The position numbers and the translations under genes are program-made. A stretch of DNA of 64,000 nt from Vibrio rhizosphaerae (GTDB lineage: Bacteria > Pseudomonadota > Gammaproteobacteria > Enterobacterales > Vibrionaceae), in NCBI RefSeq assembly GCF_024347095.1, contig NZ_AP024903.1:2976001-3040000 (forward strand). Reading direction: 5' to 3'. Numbering within the stretch: the first letter of the stretch is position 1; each line of letters opens with the position of its first letter. The notes below the pieces were generated by a model. It saw nothing but the letters and a program-made list of their open reading frames with translations, searched no databases and was not told where the DNA came from. Below are positions 37,418 through 46,204 of the stretch, piece by piece.

Positions 37418-37492
37418 TCTCGCTTGTATTCTTAGGAGCGGACATATTCTTGGGGGCGAACTGTGAGGACGCCCCGGTGTAAGGACTCAATC

Positions 37493-39868
37493 ATGAAAAC
37501 ATTAAAACATTGGCAATGGGATTCTGCTCAGGGGAACGAAGTGATCCTTCGTTGTGATACCAAGCATACCCTGCATATTTTTGTCCTCGAGCCCGATATC
37601 TTTCGCGTGTTAGTCAAAAAAAATGAAAGTTTACGCCTCGACAGAACCTGGACCGTTTCCCCTGCCGCTGATGATATTGACTGGCATGGCCGGGCAAGAA
37701 TATCGACGCAAGGCTATTCTCTGCCCGATTATCAGTTAAAACACGATGAAAATTCGGTGGAAATCGCAACGGATAAACTGAAGCTAACCATCACACAACC
37801 ATTACAGCTACACTGGCATTATCGTGCGCAGAATGACTGGCATCCCCTTGCCCATGATCGTAAAACCGGGGCGATTCAGCTTGCGACAAGTAGCGAAGGG
37901 ATCGCCCACTTCATGCATCGGGGCGATAACGAGCATTACTTTGGCCTCGGAGAAAAGACCGGCGACCTCAACCGTGAAGGCCGTCGCTTTGAAATGCGTA
38001 ACCTTGATGCGATGGGATACAATGCCAGCTCAACCGACCCGCTTTATAAGCACATCCCGTTTTACATCACCCGCACCCCACACAATGTCAGCTACGGTCT
38101 GTTCTACGATAACCTTGCCAGTTGCTGGTTCGACTTGGGCAATGAGCTCGACAACTATCACGTCAAATACCGCAGCTATCGCGCCGAAGACGGGGATCTG
38201 GATTTCTACTTTATTCTTGGCCCGCAAGTCATTGACGTGACCCGCTCGTTCGTCAAATTAACCGGCGGTACCATCTTCGGCCCGAAGTGGAGTTTAGGTT
38301 ACAGCGGTTCGACCATGCGTTATACCGACGAGCCGAATGCACAAGAACTGCTGGAGAGCTTTGTTGATCAGTGCGCAGCCCATCAGATCCCGTGCGACTC
38401 TTTCCAACTCTCGTCAGGCTATACCTCGATTGGCGATAAGCGTTATGTCTTTCACTGGAATCACGACAAAGTTCCTAACCCGAACGCGATGTCGGACTAC
38501 TTCCACCAGCATGGCTTGAATCTTGCGGCAAACATCAAACCCTGTTTACTGCATGATCACCCGATGTATCAGGATGTCAGACAGCAAGGGCTGTTTATTC
38601 AGGATTCGGAAAGCGACACACCGGAAATCTCCGTTTTCTGGGATGCCGAGGGATCTCACCTCGATTTTACCAACCCGAAAACGGTAGATTGGTGGAAAAA
38701 TAATGTGACAACACAACTACTTGAGAAAGGCATCGACGCAACGTGGAACGACAACAATGAATATGAAATATGGGATCGCGATGCGCGCTGTTGCGGGTTT
38801 GGCAATCCGATTCCGGTAAGCTTAATCAGACCGTTGCAACCGCTGTTGATGATGAAGGCGTCGTACCATGCCCAGCGAGAATTCGCCCCACAATTACGGC
38901 CTTATCTGATCTCCCGTTCAGGATGTCCCGGCATGAACCGATATGTCCAGACCTGGAGCGGAGACAACCGGACCAATTGGACGAGCCTCAAATACAACAT
39001 CAAAATGGGCTTGGGCATGAGCTTATCGGGTTTGTACAACATGGGTCATGATGTCGGTGGTTTCTCCGGTGATAAGCCCGATCCTGAACTCTTTGTTCGT
39101 TGGGTCCAAAATGGTGTGATGCATCCGCGCTTTACCATTCACTCATGGAATGATGACGGAACGGTCAATGAACCGTGGATGTACCCGGAAGTCATCCCCA
39201 TTATTCGTCAAGCCATGGCATTGCGTTATCAACTGATGCCTTATCTTTATGATGCCCTGTGGCTCGCGCACCATGACCATCAACCCATGCTGCGTCCGAC
39301 CTTCCTCGACCATGAACATGATGCTCAGACTTGGGTGGAAAATGATGACTTCATGCTCGGTCAGTCTCTGCTGGTTGCCTCGGTGGTTGAACCTAACCAA
39401 CGCCAGCGTGAAGTTTATCTGCCGGACAATCTGCTGGGATGGTATGACTTCTATACCCATCAGTGGTTCAGCGCCGGACAAACCGTCACCCTACCCGCTG
39501 CGTTAGAAACGATTCCACTCTTGGTTAAAGCCGGTTGCGTGTTGCCACTCAACCCGGAAGTGGGGCTCGCCAACACGCAACATGACAAACAACGTGTCCT
39601 GTTGGTTTTCCCTGCGCAAGGGGTCCATCATTTCTCCCAAACCATTTTTGATGATGACGGAGAAAGTTATGCCTATCAGGATGGTCAGTATGCCGAGTTG
39701 TCTGTCGCTGTGACAACCGATGCCAAAACAGTTCAGGTCTCCGTCTCTAAATCTGGTGATTTTCAACCGGATTACGACCAAGTCGAGATTCAACTACCGA
39801 TAACAGAGCACCGACAACTGATCGTCAACGGTCAAGTGACTGAAAACCGGCATCGTATTTCAATCTGA
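37493..39868 (+). CDS. Cytoplasmic family GH31 glycoside hydrolase
   Basis: The 791-residue protein has the GH31 layout: an N-terminal beta-sandwich (about 1-240), a TIM barrel and two C-terminal beta domains. The nucleophile is Asp420 in ATWNDNNEYE and the acid/base is Asp491 in TWSGDNRTNW. FWDAEGSHLDFTNP precedes them. There is no signal peptide, so it acts on an imported sugar. GH31 covers alpha-glucosidase, alpha-xylosidase, alpha-galactosidase and sulfoquinovosidase; the specificity is not readable. Its place inside a uronate operon suggests an alpha-linked substrate that releases glucuronate, an inference. ATG 37493 has AAGGA ahead. Confidence 0.9.
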   Translation: MKTLKHWQWDSAQGNEVILRCDTKHTLHIFVLEPDIFRVLVKKNESLRLDRTWTVSPAADDIDWHGRARISTQGYSLPDYQLKHDENSVEIATDKLKLTITQPLQLHWHYRAQNDWHPLAHDRKTGAIQLATSSEGIAHFMHRGDNEHYFGLGEKTGDLNREGRRFEMRNLDAMGYNASSTDPLYKHIPFYITRTPHNVSYGLFYDNLASCWFDLGNELDNYHVKYRSYRAEDGDLDFYFILGPQVIDVTRSFVKLTGGTIFGPKWSLGYSGSTMRYTDEPNAQELLESFVDQCAAHQIPCDSFQLSSGYTSIGDKRYVFHWNHDKVPNPNAMSDYFHQHGLNLAANIKPCLLHDHPMYQDVRQQGLFIQDSESDTPEISVFWDAEGSHLDFTNPKTVDWWKNNVTTQLLEKGIDATWNDNNEYEIWDRDARCCGFGNPIPVSLIRPLQPLLMMKASYHAQREFAPQLRPYLISRSGCPGMNRYVQTWSGDNRTNWTSLKYNIKMGLGMSLSGLYNMGHDVGGFSGDKPDPELFVRWVQNGVMHPRFTIHSWNDDGTVNEPWMYPEVIPIIRQAMALRYQLMPYLYDALWLAHHDHQPMLRPTFLDHEHDAQTWVENDDFMLGQSLLVASVVEPNQRQREVYLPDNLLGWYDFYTHQWFSAGQTVTLPAALETIPLLVKAGCVLPLNPEVGLANTQHDKQRVLLVFPAQGVHHFSQTIFDDDGESYAYQDGQYAELSVAVTTDAKTVQVSVSKSGDFQPDYDQVEIQLPITEHRQLIVNGQVTENRHRISI

Positions 39869-39880
39869 GAAGAGAGCAAC

Positions 39881-41356
39881 ATGAAGACTATTGCGAATAC
39901 ACAACTGAATTCAGGCGTATCTTTACCGACCTATGATCGCAGCCGTCTGGTAACGCGCATCGTTCACTTAGGATTCGGCGCATTCCACCGCGCCCATCAG
40001 GCACTTTTTACCCATGAAATGTTACAAAAAACCGCCAGCGACTGGGGGATCTGCGAAGTCAGTCTCTTTACCAGTGAAGATTTGATCACTGCCCTGCGTC
40101 ATCAGGATCACTGCTATACCGTCGCAGAAAAAGGGGCTCAGAAAACGACAGTCAAAGTGATCGGTGCCGTGACCGAGTCATGTCATCCGAAGTTGGACAG
40201 TATTGAAGCGGTACTGGAGAAAATGGCGGAACCGCAAGTGGCAATCGTCTCGATGACCATCACCGAGAAAGGCTACTGTATCGATCCGGCAACCGGTCAG
40301 TTAGATTTAAATAACTCACTGATTCAGCAGGATTTAAAAACCCCGAACACGCCAAAATCCGCATTGGGATATATTGTTGAAGCACTGAGAAGACGGCGTG
40401 AGCGCGGATTGTCGCCTTTTACGGTCATGTCATGCGATAACATCCAGGAAAACGGGCATGTCGCCAAAGCAGCAGTGCTTGAATTTGCCCAACAACTTGA
40501 TCCTCAGCTTCGTCTCTGGATCGAAACCCATGCGACTTTCCCTTGTACCATGGTCGATCGCATTGTTCCGGCAGCAACTGCGGACACGCTCGATGAAATT
40601 GCGACATTACTGGGCTGCTCTGATCCGTGTGCGATTGCCTGTGAGCCATTCCGTCAATGGGTGATTGAAGATAACTTCGCTGCCGGGCGTCCCGAATGGG
40701 ATGTGGCGGGCGCAGAGTTTGTTGACGATGTCGTCCCCTATGAGGAGATGAAACTGAGAATGCTCAACGGAAGCCATTCGTTTCTTGCTTATCTCGGCTA
40801 CCTCGGTGGCTATGAGCATATCTCTGACACGATGACAGATGCAGGCTACCGTCAGGCTGCTTTCGACATGATGCTTAAAGCGCAGGCTCCATCACTCAAT
40901 ATGCCGCAAGGCACCGACCTGACAGCCTATGCCACCCAGCTGATTGAACGTTTCAGCAACCCAAGCCTCAAGCACCGCACTTGGCAAATTGCGATGGACG
41001 GCAGTCAGAAAATTCCACAGCGTCTCGGCCATAGTCTGAGATATCATCTTCAACATGGCAGTGATTTTTCGTGGATCGCAACCGGCATTGCAGGCTGGAT
41101 GCGTTATGTTGCCGGTGTCGATGAACACGGCAAGGAGATTGATGTACGCGATCCGATGGCCAAGCAACTCCGTGAAATCTGCGATCAACATGGACTCAAT
41201 GTATCCGTGGTCCCGGCCTTACTCGGTGTGACGGCAATCTTTCCTCGAGAGCTGGGTCAAAACCCACAAGTCATCGAAGCGGTCAGCCGCGCTTATCAAT
41301 CATTATTGGAGCATGGTGCACGCGCAACGGTCGCAGCACTGTCAGGAGAAGCATAA
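39881..41356 (+). CDS. uxuB: Fructuronate reductase (mannitol dehydrogenase family)
   Basis: UxuB reduces D-fructuronate to D-mannonate with NADH, the step between UxaC and UxuA. The 491-residue protein has the Rossmann opening [18 protein letters not shown] (about 26-43) and the catalytic-domain signatures [36 protein letters not shown] and DGSQKIPQR. The family also includes mannitol and tagaturonate enzymes, but the neighbours uxaC and uxuA fix the role as UxuB. Its stop overlaps the uxaC start by one base. Confidence 0.94.
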   Translation: MKTIANTQLNSGVSLPTYDRSRLVTRIVHLGFGAFHRAHQALFTHEMLQKTASDWGICEVSLFTSEDLITALRHQDHCYTVAEKGAQKTTVKVIGAVTESCHPKLDSIEAVLEKMAEPQVAIVSMTITEKGYCIDPATGQLDLNNSLIQQDLKTPNTPKSALGYIVEALRRRRERGLSPFTVMSCDNIQENGHVAKAAVLEFAQQLDPQLRLWIETHATFPCTMVDRIVPAATADTLDEIATLLGCSDPCAIACEPFRQWVIEDNFAAGRPEWDVAGAEFVDDVVPYEEMKLRMLNGSHSFLAYLGYLGGYEHISDTMTDAGYRQAAFDMMLKAQAPSLNMPQGTDLTAYATQLIERFSNPSLKHRTWQIAMDGSQKIPQRLGHSLRYHLQHGSDFSWIATGIAGWMRYVAGVDEHGKEIDVRDPMAKQLREICDQHGLNVSVVPALLGVTAIFPRELGQNPQVIEAVSRAYQSLLEHGARATVAALSGEA

Positions 41357-42768
41357 TGAAACATTTTATGGATGAAGACTTTCTGCTGAAGACAGAAACA
41401 GCGCGTCGTCTCTATCATGAATACGCCAGTCATCAACCCATCTATGATTATCACTGTCACTTAAGTCCGGCGGAGGTTGCCAGTGATCGTCAATTCGATA
41501 ACCTGACCCAAATCTGGCTAGCCGGAGATCACTACAAATGGCGAGCCATGCGCTCTGCCGGTATCGCTGAGCAGCAGATTACCGGTAATGCCAGCGACTA
41601 CGACAAATATCTCGCTTGGGCGGCTACCGTGCCACAAACCTTGGGCAATCCGCTCTACCACTGGACGCATCTCGAATTGCGCCGTCCATTTGGCATCACC
41701 CATACCTTACTCGGCCCTCAAACGGCACAGTCAGTCTGGGAGCAGTGTAACGAGCAACTGGCAACACCGGCATTCTCCGCCCGGGGAATTATGCAGCAAA
41801 TGAATGTCGTCATGGTCGGGACCACCGATGATCCGATCGATTCACTCAAACACCATCAAACCATTGCGCAGGATCGCGATTTTGATGTTGCTGTCTGCCC
41901 GAGCTGGCGTCCCGACAAAGTATTTAAAATTGAGCAAGATGGGTTCGCAGACTACATCCACAAGCTCGGTGAAGTCGCAGATATCAATATTGAACACTTT
42001 AGTGACTTACAGAACGCTCTCGATAAACGTCTGGCTCATTTCGATGCCCACGGTTGCCGTGCGGCAGACCACGGTATCGACACGATGCGCTATGCGCCCA
42101 TTCCAGATGAAAAAGTCCTCGATAGACTGCTGACACGTCGCTGCAATGGTGAAACGCTCTCTGAATTGGAATGTGCTCAATTTTCAACGGCTGTACTCGT
42201 CTGGCTGGGCCAGCGCTATGCCGCGCTTGGCTGGGTAATGCAGTACCACATTGGCGCACAGCGCAACAATAATAGTCGGATGTTTACCCGGCTCGGCCCG
42301 GATTCGGGTTTCGATTCCATCGGTGATCGCCCGTTTGCATTCGAACTGGCTCACCTCTTGGATGAGATGGATCAGCTCAACGCCCTGCCCCGAACCATTT
42401 TGTATTGCCTCAATCCGAGAGATAACGAAATGATGGCGACCATGATTGGTAACTTTCAGGGCGGCGGGATTGCCGGCAAAATCCAGTTTGGTTCGGGCTG
42501 GTGGTTTAACGACCAGAAAGACGGGATGCAGCGCCAGATAGAGCAACTGTCACAACTTGGGTTACTCAGCCAGTTTGTCGGTATGCTGACCGATTCACGC
42601 AGTTTCCTCTCTTATACCCGACATGAGTATTTCCGACGAATTCTGTGCAACATGTTAGGCAACTGGGTTGAAAATGGTGAAATGCCGAATGATTTCTCGC
42701 TACTCGGCCCGATGGTTGAAAACATCTGTTTTGGCAATGCAAAACGCTATTTTGAAGCGCGGGATTAA
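41356..42768 (+). CDS. uxaC: Glucuronate (uronate) isomerase
   Basis: UxaC isomerises D-glucuronate to D-fructuronate, and D-galacturonate to tagaturonate. The 470-residue protein starts [21 protein letters not shown] and carries the amidohydrolase-like metal motif YDYHCHLSP, then [30 protein letters not shown] and [19 protein letters not shown]. It is the last gene of the operon. Together with UxuB and UxuA it completes the route from glucuronate to 2-keto-3-deoxygluconate; the kinase and aldolase are not in the window. Confidence 0.96.
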   Translation: MKHFMDEDFLLKTETARRLYHEYASHQPIYDYHCHLSPAEVASDRQFDNLTQIWLAGDHYKWRAMRSAGIAEQQITGNASDYDKYLAWAATVPQTLGNPLYHWTHLELRRPFGITHTLLGPQTAQSVWEQCNEQLATPAFSARGIMQQMNVVMVGTTDDPIDSLKHHQTIAQDRDFDVAVCPSWRPDKVFKIEQDGFADYIHKLGEVADINIEHFSDLQNALDKRLAHFDAHGCRAADHGIDTMRYAPIPDEKVLDRLLTRRCNGETLSELECAQFSTAVLVWLGQRYAALGWVMQYHIGAQRNNNSRMFTRLGPDSGFDSIGDRPFAFELAHLLDEMDQLNALPRTILYCLNPRDNEMMATMIGNFQGGGIAGKIQFGSGWWFNDQKDGMQRQIEQLSQLGLLSQFVGMLTDSRSFLSYTRHEYFRRILCNMLGNWVENGEMPNDFSLLGPMVENICFGNAKRYFEARD

Positions 42769-42874
42769 CCGAATCATCAAGCATCTTGCCATCATTGGTG
42801 AACGGTACATTCAGGTGGCTTGCTTTTCTCAACCAACAACGCGCTGGCCTGACAGAAAATATCTGAAACGGAAC

Positions 42875-42898
42875 AAGCCTTGCTATTGCAAGGCTTTT
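42875..42898 (+). terminator. Terminator after the uronate operon
   Basis: AAGCCTTGC and GCAAGGCTT pair around TATT, followed by TTG. The stem is nearly the same as that at 46086-46110. Confidence 0.8.
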
Positions 42899-42900
42899 GA

Positions 42901-43479
42901 GCTCCAATAGCGCAGCACGCTGATTCATTCCTTTATTTATCCTTGTGTAGAAAGACTCTTCCTCATTGAGGATCTATTCTCCCCACCGTATCGATAATAC
43001 CGTCCTTCCAGTCAAACCTCCACATTCCTCAGATGGCTCTGTAGGACTGAGTGTATTAGGACCAGAGCATATGGCTACGACGCTGAAAACAATATCACCA
43101 CCTTTAGAACCAAATTCGATGGTTATGTACCAAGACTCCATCATGAAATAGTTGAGTAATAAAACGATAAAATGAGTAACAAATAACACAATTACATAAA
43201 GAACAAAATAACACTTCGATATTATTAAAAACAACTTCACCCATTAAAAATTAATTAAAAGATTCATAAGCATATATTAACCGAATGAAAAATTACATAA
43301 AATGTAACAAAACAAATGATAATTTAACATTAAAAAACGCACATATAAATCAATTGGATAAAAAAACAATATGGCTATTTACATATCATTACGATGATAA
43401 AAAATAGTTAAACCCATACTTTTCATATACATAAAAAAACACCATCAAATTTAAACCAATTAGATGACAAGAGATAACA
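42901..43479. other. AT-rich leader of the accessory block, no credible gene
   Basis: At 42966-43200 the base composition is still moderate and short frames run on both strands (61 and 88 codons), neither with a recognisable family or good ribosome-binding site; this could be a decayed gene. From about 43200 the sequence becomes very AT-rich, typical of a promoter region for horizontally acquired genes. Confidence 0.45.
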
Positions 43480-43752
43480 ATGAAAATTAACAAATGTATC
43501 ATCAACAAAGAAATAATTGAGTTTCCACTTGATAAAGAAAACCCTATATTAGACACCGCACTGAAATTTGGCATTGATTTACACTACAATTGCCGAGCTA
43601 GTTTCTGCGGCCGTTGTAAAGTGTTATTAAAGAAAGGGCAAGTTAATATGGACCATTCAGGGGGAATCTCTCGAACAGAAATAAAAGACAGCTATATTTT
43701 AGCTTGCTGTTCAACCCCCCTAACCCCAATTGAAATAGAGGTTATTAATTGA
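43480..43752 (+). CDS. Small [2Fe-2S] plant-type ferredoxin
   Basis: The 90-residue soluble protein has the plant-type cluster ligands Cys38, Cys43 and Cys46 (CRASFCGRC) and a fourth at Cys76 in ILACCST. Cys77 is adjacent and extra. It should pass single electrons to an oxygenase or reductase. It is the first gene of the four-gene operon and overlaps the next start by one base. Carbapenem clusters carry a similar small ferredoxin (CarE), but other families match equally well by fold. AT-rich codon use differs from the flanking uxaC gene. Confidence 0.88.
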   Translation: MKINKCIINKEIIEFPLDKENPILDTALKFGIDLHYNCRASFCGRCKVLLKKGQVNMDHSGGISRTEIKDSYILACCSTPLTPIEIEVIN

Positions 43753-44591
43753 TGCGTTACTTTTTATTTTTATGTCTTTATTCCATCAATTTTTCTGTTT
43801 TTTCATCCACTGATAACATACCTAAATTCAAAGAGTCATTGGTTCAAGCCGGAGACTATTATGTGGGTGATGTTTTTGGTCAACAGCCATATGAAAAACA
43901 TACGAATGTGACGATAAAGTCTTTCTATATCATGCAAACTGAAGTCACACGCTCATTACTTGATCAGATTAAAAACTGGGCAATTCAAAATCATTTAGTT
44001 CAAGGGGAAACCATTAGAAAAATAAATCAAGAAGAATCAAACATAGCTGCTGCGAATGTATCATGGTGGGATGCGGTTATTTTCTCAAATATGCTCAGCC
44101 GTTATTCCAAGCTTACTCCTTATTATTTAGACAAAAATAATAATCCCATATTTGAACGCCCCAAAGATGGGATTGTCATCGTGGATGACTCCGCTTCTGG
44201 TTATCGCCTTCCCAGTATTTTTGAGTGGCAAATTGCGGCTCGGGGGGGACAAGAAGCATTAAAAAGTCAGACTTATGGAACACGATTCGCGGGCTCAGAT
44301 CAACCAGATACGGTCGGGTGGTTTCCAACGGATGATTTATCACAACAAGAAATTCCCTATATTGTCGGACAGAAACAACCCAATGAACTGAATCTGTTTG
44401 ATATGTCCGGTAATGTCGCAGAATGGACCGGAGAAGCCTTTAATCTCGATGGTAACAACATCCTTTACTACTACTGTGGTGGGAGTTTTATTATCAGCGA
44501 TGACTCTCTGGCAAATTGCGATATCCATTCCCGTCATCATAAAAGACCTGACTTAGGATTCCGGTTAGTGAGATATGCCTTCCAGCCTTAA
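43752..44591 (+). CDS. Secreted formylglycine-generating-enzyme (SUMF1) fold protein
   Basis: The 279-residue protein has an N-terminal signal peptide (MRYFLFLCLYSINFSVFSS). The FGE-sulfatase fold is clear: SFYIMQTEVTRSLL, AANVSWWDAVIFSNMLSR, GYRLPSIFEWQIAARGG, NLFDMSGNVAEWTGE, GGSF and the final LGFRLVRY. The two Cys of copper-dependent FGE are not in their usual C-terminal positions; a Cys precedes GGSF and another is in LANCDIHSR. It is therefore unlikely to be a true sulfatase maturase, and could be a non-catalytic or divergent member. ATG 43752 is preferred to the TTG one codon earlier. Periplasmic location is expected. Confidence 0.8.
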   Translation: MRYFLFLCLYSINFSVFSSTDNIPKFKESLVQAGDYYVGDVFGQQPYEKHTNVTIKSFYIMQTEVTRSLLDQIKNWAIQNHLVQGETIRKINQEESNIAAANVSWWDAVIFSNMLSRYSKLTPYYLDKNNNPIFERPKDGIVIVDDSASGYRLPSIFEWQIAARGGQEALKSQTYGTRFAGSDQPDTVGWFPTDDLSQQEIPYIVGQKQPNELNLFDMSGNVAEWTGEAFNLDGNNILYYYCGGSFIISDDSLANCDIHSRHHKRPDLGFRLVRYAFQP

Positions 44592-44623
44592 ACTCCCGAG
44601 ACAGACACTGTGAGAAATCTATT

Positions 44624-45550
44624 TTGAATCATGCCTACCGATATTATATTGGCGTCCTGATTGCTGTCATCCTATGGGGAAGCAATTTTGTGGTGATAAA
44701 AATCGCACTACAGCAAGTGGACACATTAGCGTTACTCTCGATTCGTTTTGTGTTGAGTACGATGATTCTTGGCGGGGTCTGCCTTTTCAGACGGCAATCG
44801 GCCACATCAATGTCATTAAAAAACTATATGTTTCTCTTTTTCCTTGGGATACTCGGTATTGCAGGGTTTAATCTGGGACTTTTTTATGGGCTTAACGACA
44901 CATCACCGATCCATGCGTCACTTATTGTGTCTCTTTCACCATTGATGACCTTATTTATTGCCAGTCGCTTTCACATAGAGCGAGTCAATCTCTCTCACGT
45001 CATCGCGCTTTTACTCTGTATGCTTGGGGTTTTTCTGGTGATTGGTTCACCACTGGATCATAGCTGGCTGATGATTAAAGGCGATTTAATCATTTTTGTC
45101 GGCACACTTTCTTGGAGCGTCTATACCATTTTTTCCACAAAAATCAGATCTCAAATCGAGCCACTTCAGTTAACATTCGTGGTGATGTTTTTTGGCTCAA
45201 TTTGTATTGTCTTACTGAGCTCATCTCATCTGAACTTGTTCCGCGTATTGACAGAAATAAACACTCAGGCTTGGGGGCTCATTCTATATATGGCGATATT
45301 TACAACCTGCATTCCTCACCTCTTGTGGGTTCACTCCGTGAGAAAAATCGGCCCCACCGAGTCCTCATTATTTTTTAACTTAATTCCGGTTTTTGCCACT
45401 ATCTTCGCTATGTTTACCGGTTTCATTCCTGATCAATACCAAATCACCGGAATTATCATCTCATTTGCAGGTTTGGCGATTCCTAGCTTATATACCTATA
45501 TGATCAACCGCACTCATTTAGCAACCCAAAAAGAGGCGGCCAACAAATGA
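44624..45550 (+). CDS. DMT-superfamily (EamA) transporter, first copy
   Basis: The 308-residue protein has ten membrane segments in two EamA repeats: IAVILWGSNFVVIKIAL opens the first, and WSVYTIFSTKIRS then TTCIPHLLWVHSVRKIGPTESS mark the second. Family members export amino acids, metabolites or toxic end products. No ATG fits; TTG at 44624 is the start, with TGAGAA upstream. The stop overlaps the next start by four bases (ATGA). A second EamA gene at 47.5 kb is only distantly similar by eye. Confidence 0.88.
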   Translation: MNHAYRYYIGVLIAVILWGSNFVVIKIALQQVDTLALLSIRFVLSTMILGGVCLFRRQSATSMSLKNYMFLFFLGILGIAGFNLGLFYGLNDTSPIHASLIVSLSPLMTLFIASRFHIERVNLSHVIALLLCMLGVFLVIGSPLDHSWLMIKGDLIIFVGTLSWSVYTIFSTKIRSQIEPLQLTFVVMFFGSICIVLLSSSHLNLFRVLTEINTQAWGLILYMAIFTTCIPHLLWVHSVRKIGPTESSLFFNLIPVFATIFAMFTGFIPDQYQITGIIISFAGLAIPSLYTYMINRTHLATQKEAANK

Positions 45551-46071
45551 GATGTCTATACTTAATTGTACTGCTCTTATCTCCTTTATATGCTTACTCT
45601 TCAGCCACTTTCTTCGAGTTAAACAGTGGCTTGAACCAGATAGATTTAAACGCTGATGGCATCCCCGATGCTGTTTTTTATGCAAGGTTTGATAACAACA
45701 CATCTCATCCGGATCCGACCCTCTCGGTTTATATCAAGAATAACGATGCAACCTACTCGATTGTACCGACACCGGCAGGTGACCGGTTCACACTCTTTGG
45801 TATCAATGTCTCGGTTTCCAATGTGTTGGTGAGGAGTTTCGGTTTTATCAAAACATCAAAGCAGGTCTATCTGGTGGTTGCAGTTAAATCCGGAGACTCG
45901 CCCCATTTAAAACAGTTCTTCAAATTCAAACGCTATCAAATTGAAAAGAATCTGGAACACCCGGGAATTGCGCTATATGGCTGGACCCAAGTCGGGGAAA
46001 AAATAAGCAAAAATAAATACATGTCAGCAGATGTAGCGATCCGCGAGTGCCCCAAAACATGTTTTGAATAG
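45547..46071 (+). CDS. Secreted CarG-like family protein, function unknown
   Basis: The 174-residue protein has a signal peptide ending near YAYSSA. Its core reads GLNQIDLNADGIPDAVFYARFDNNTSH, with a Ca-binding-like DxNxDGxxD loop, and then a beta-rich body with two Cys near the C-terminus (RECPKTCFE) that could form a disulfide. From memory this resembles the CarG/CpmG proteins that protect carbapenem producers; I cannot confirm this without a search. It is the last gene of the operon and is translationally coupled to the exporter before it. Confidence 0.5.
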   Translation: MRCLYLIVLLLSPLYAYSSATFFELNSGLNQIDLNADGIPDAVFYARFDNNTSHPDPTLSVYIKNNDATYSIVPTPAGDRFTLFGINVSVSNVLVRSFGFIKTSKQVYLVVAVKSGDSPHLKQFFKFKRYQIEKNLEHPGIALYGWTQVGEKISKNKYMSADVAIRECPKTCFE

Positions 46072-46085
46072 CCGAACAAGAAAGA

Positions 46086-46110
46086 AAGCCTTGCAAGCAA
46101 GGCTTCTTTT
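46086..46110 (+). terminator. Terminator after the accessory operon
   Basis: AAGCCTTG and CAAGGCTT pair around a 4-base loop, then CTTTT. The stem repeats that at 42875. Confidence 0.85.
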
Positions 46111-46204
46111 AATCACTAACGCAACAGAATATGATCATTGATGAGTTTCGTCATCATTGATTGTGATGTGGCATGAATAATTCCGATACAATATATCTTA
46201 AATA

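Noticed and set aside
42184..42546. Minus-strand frame inside uxaC (120 codons)
   Set aside because: Shadow of the uxaC coding sequence; no family resemblance.
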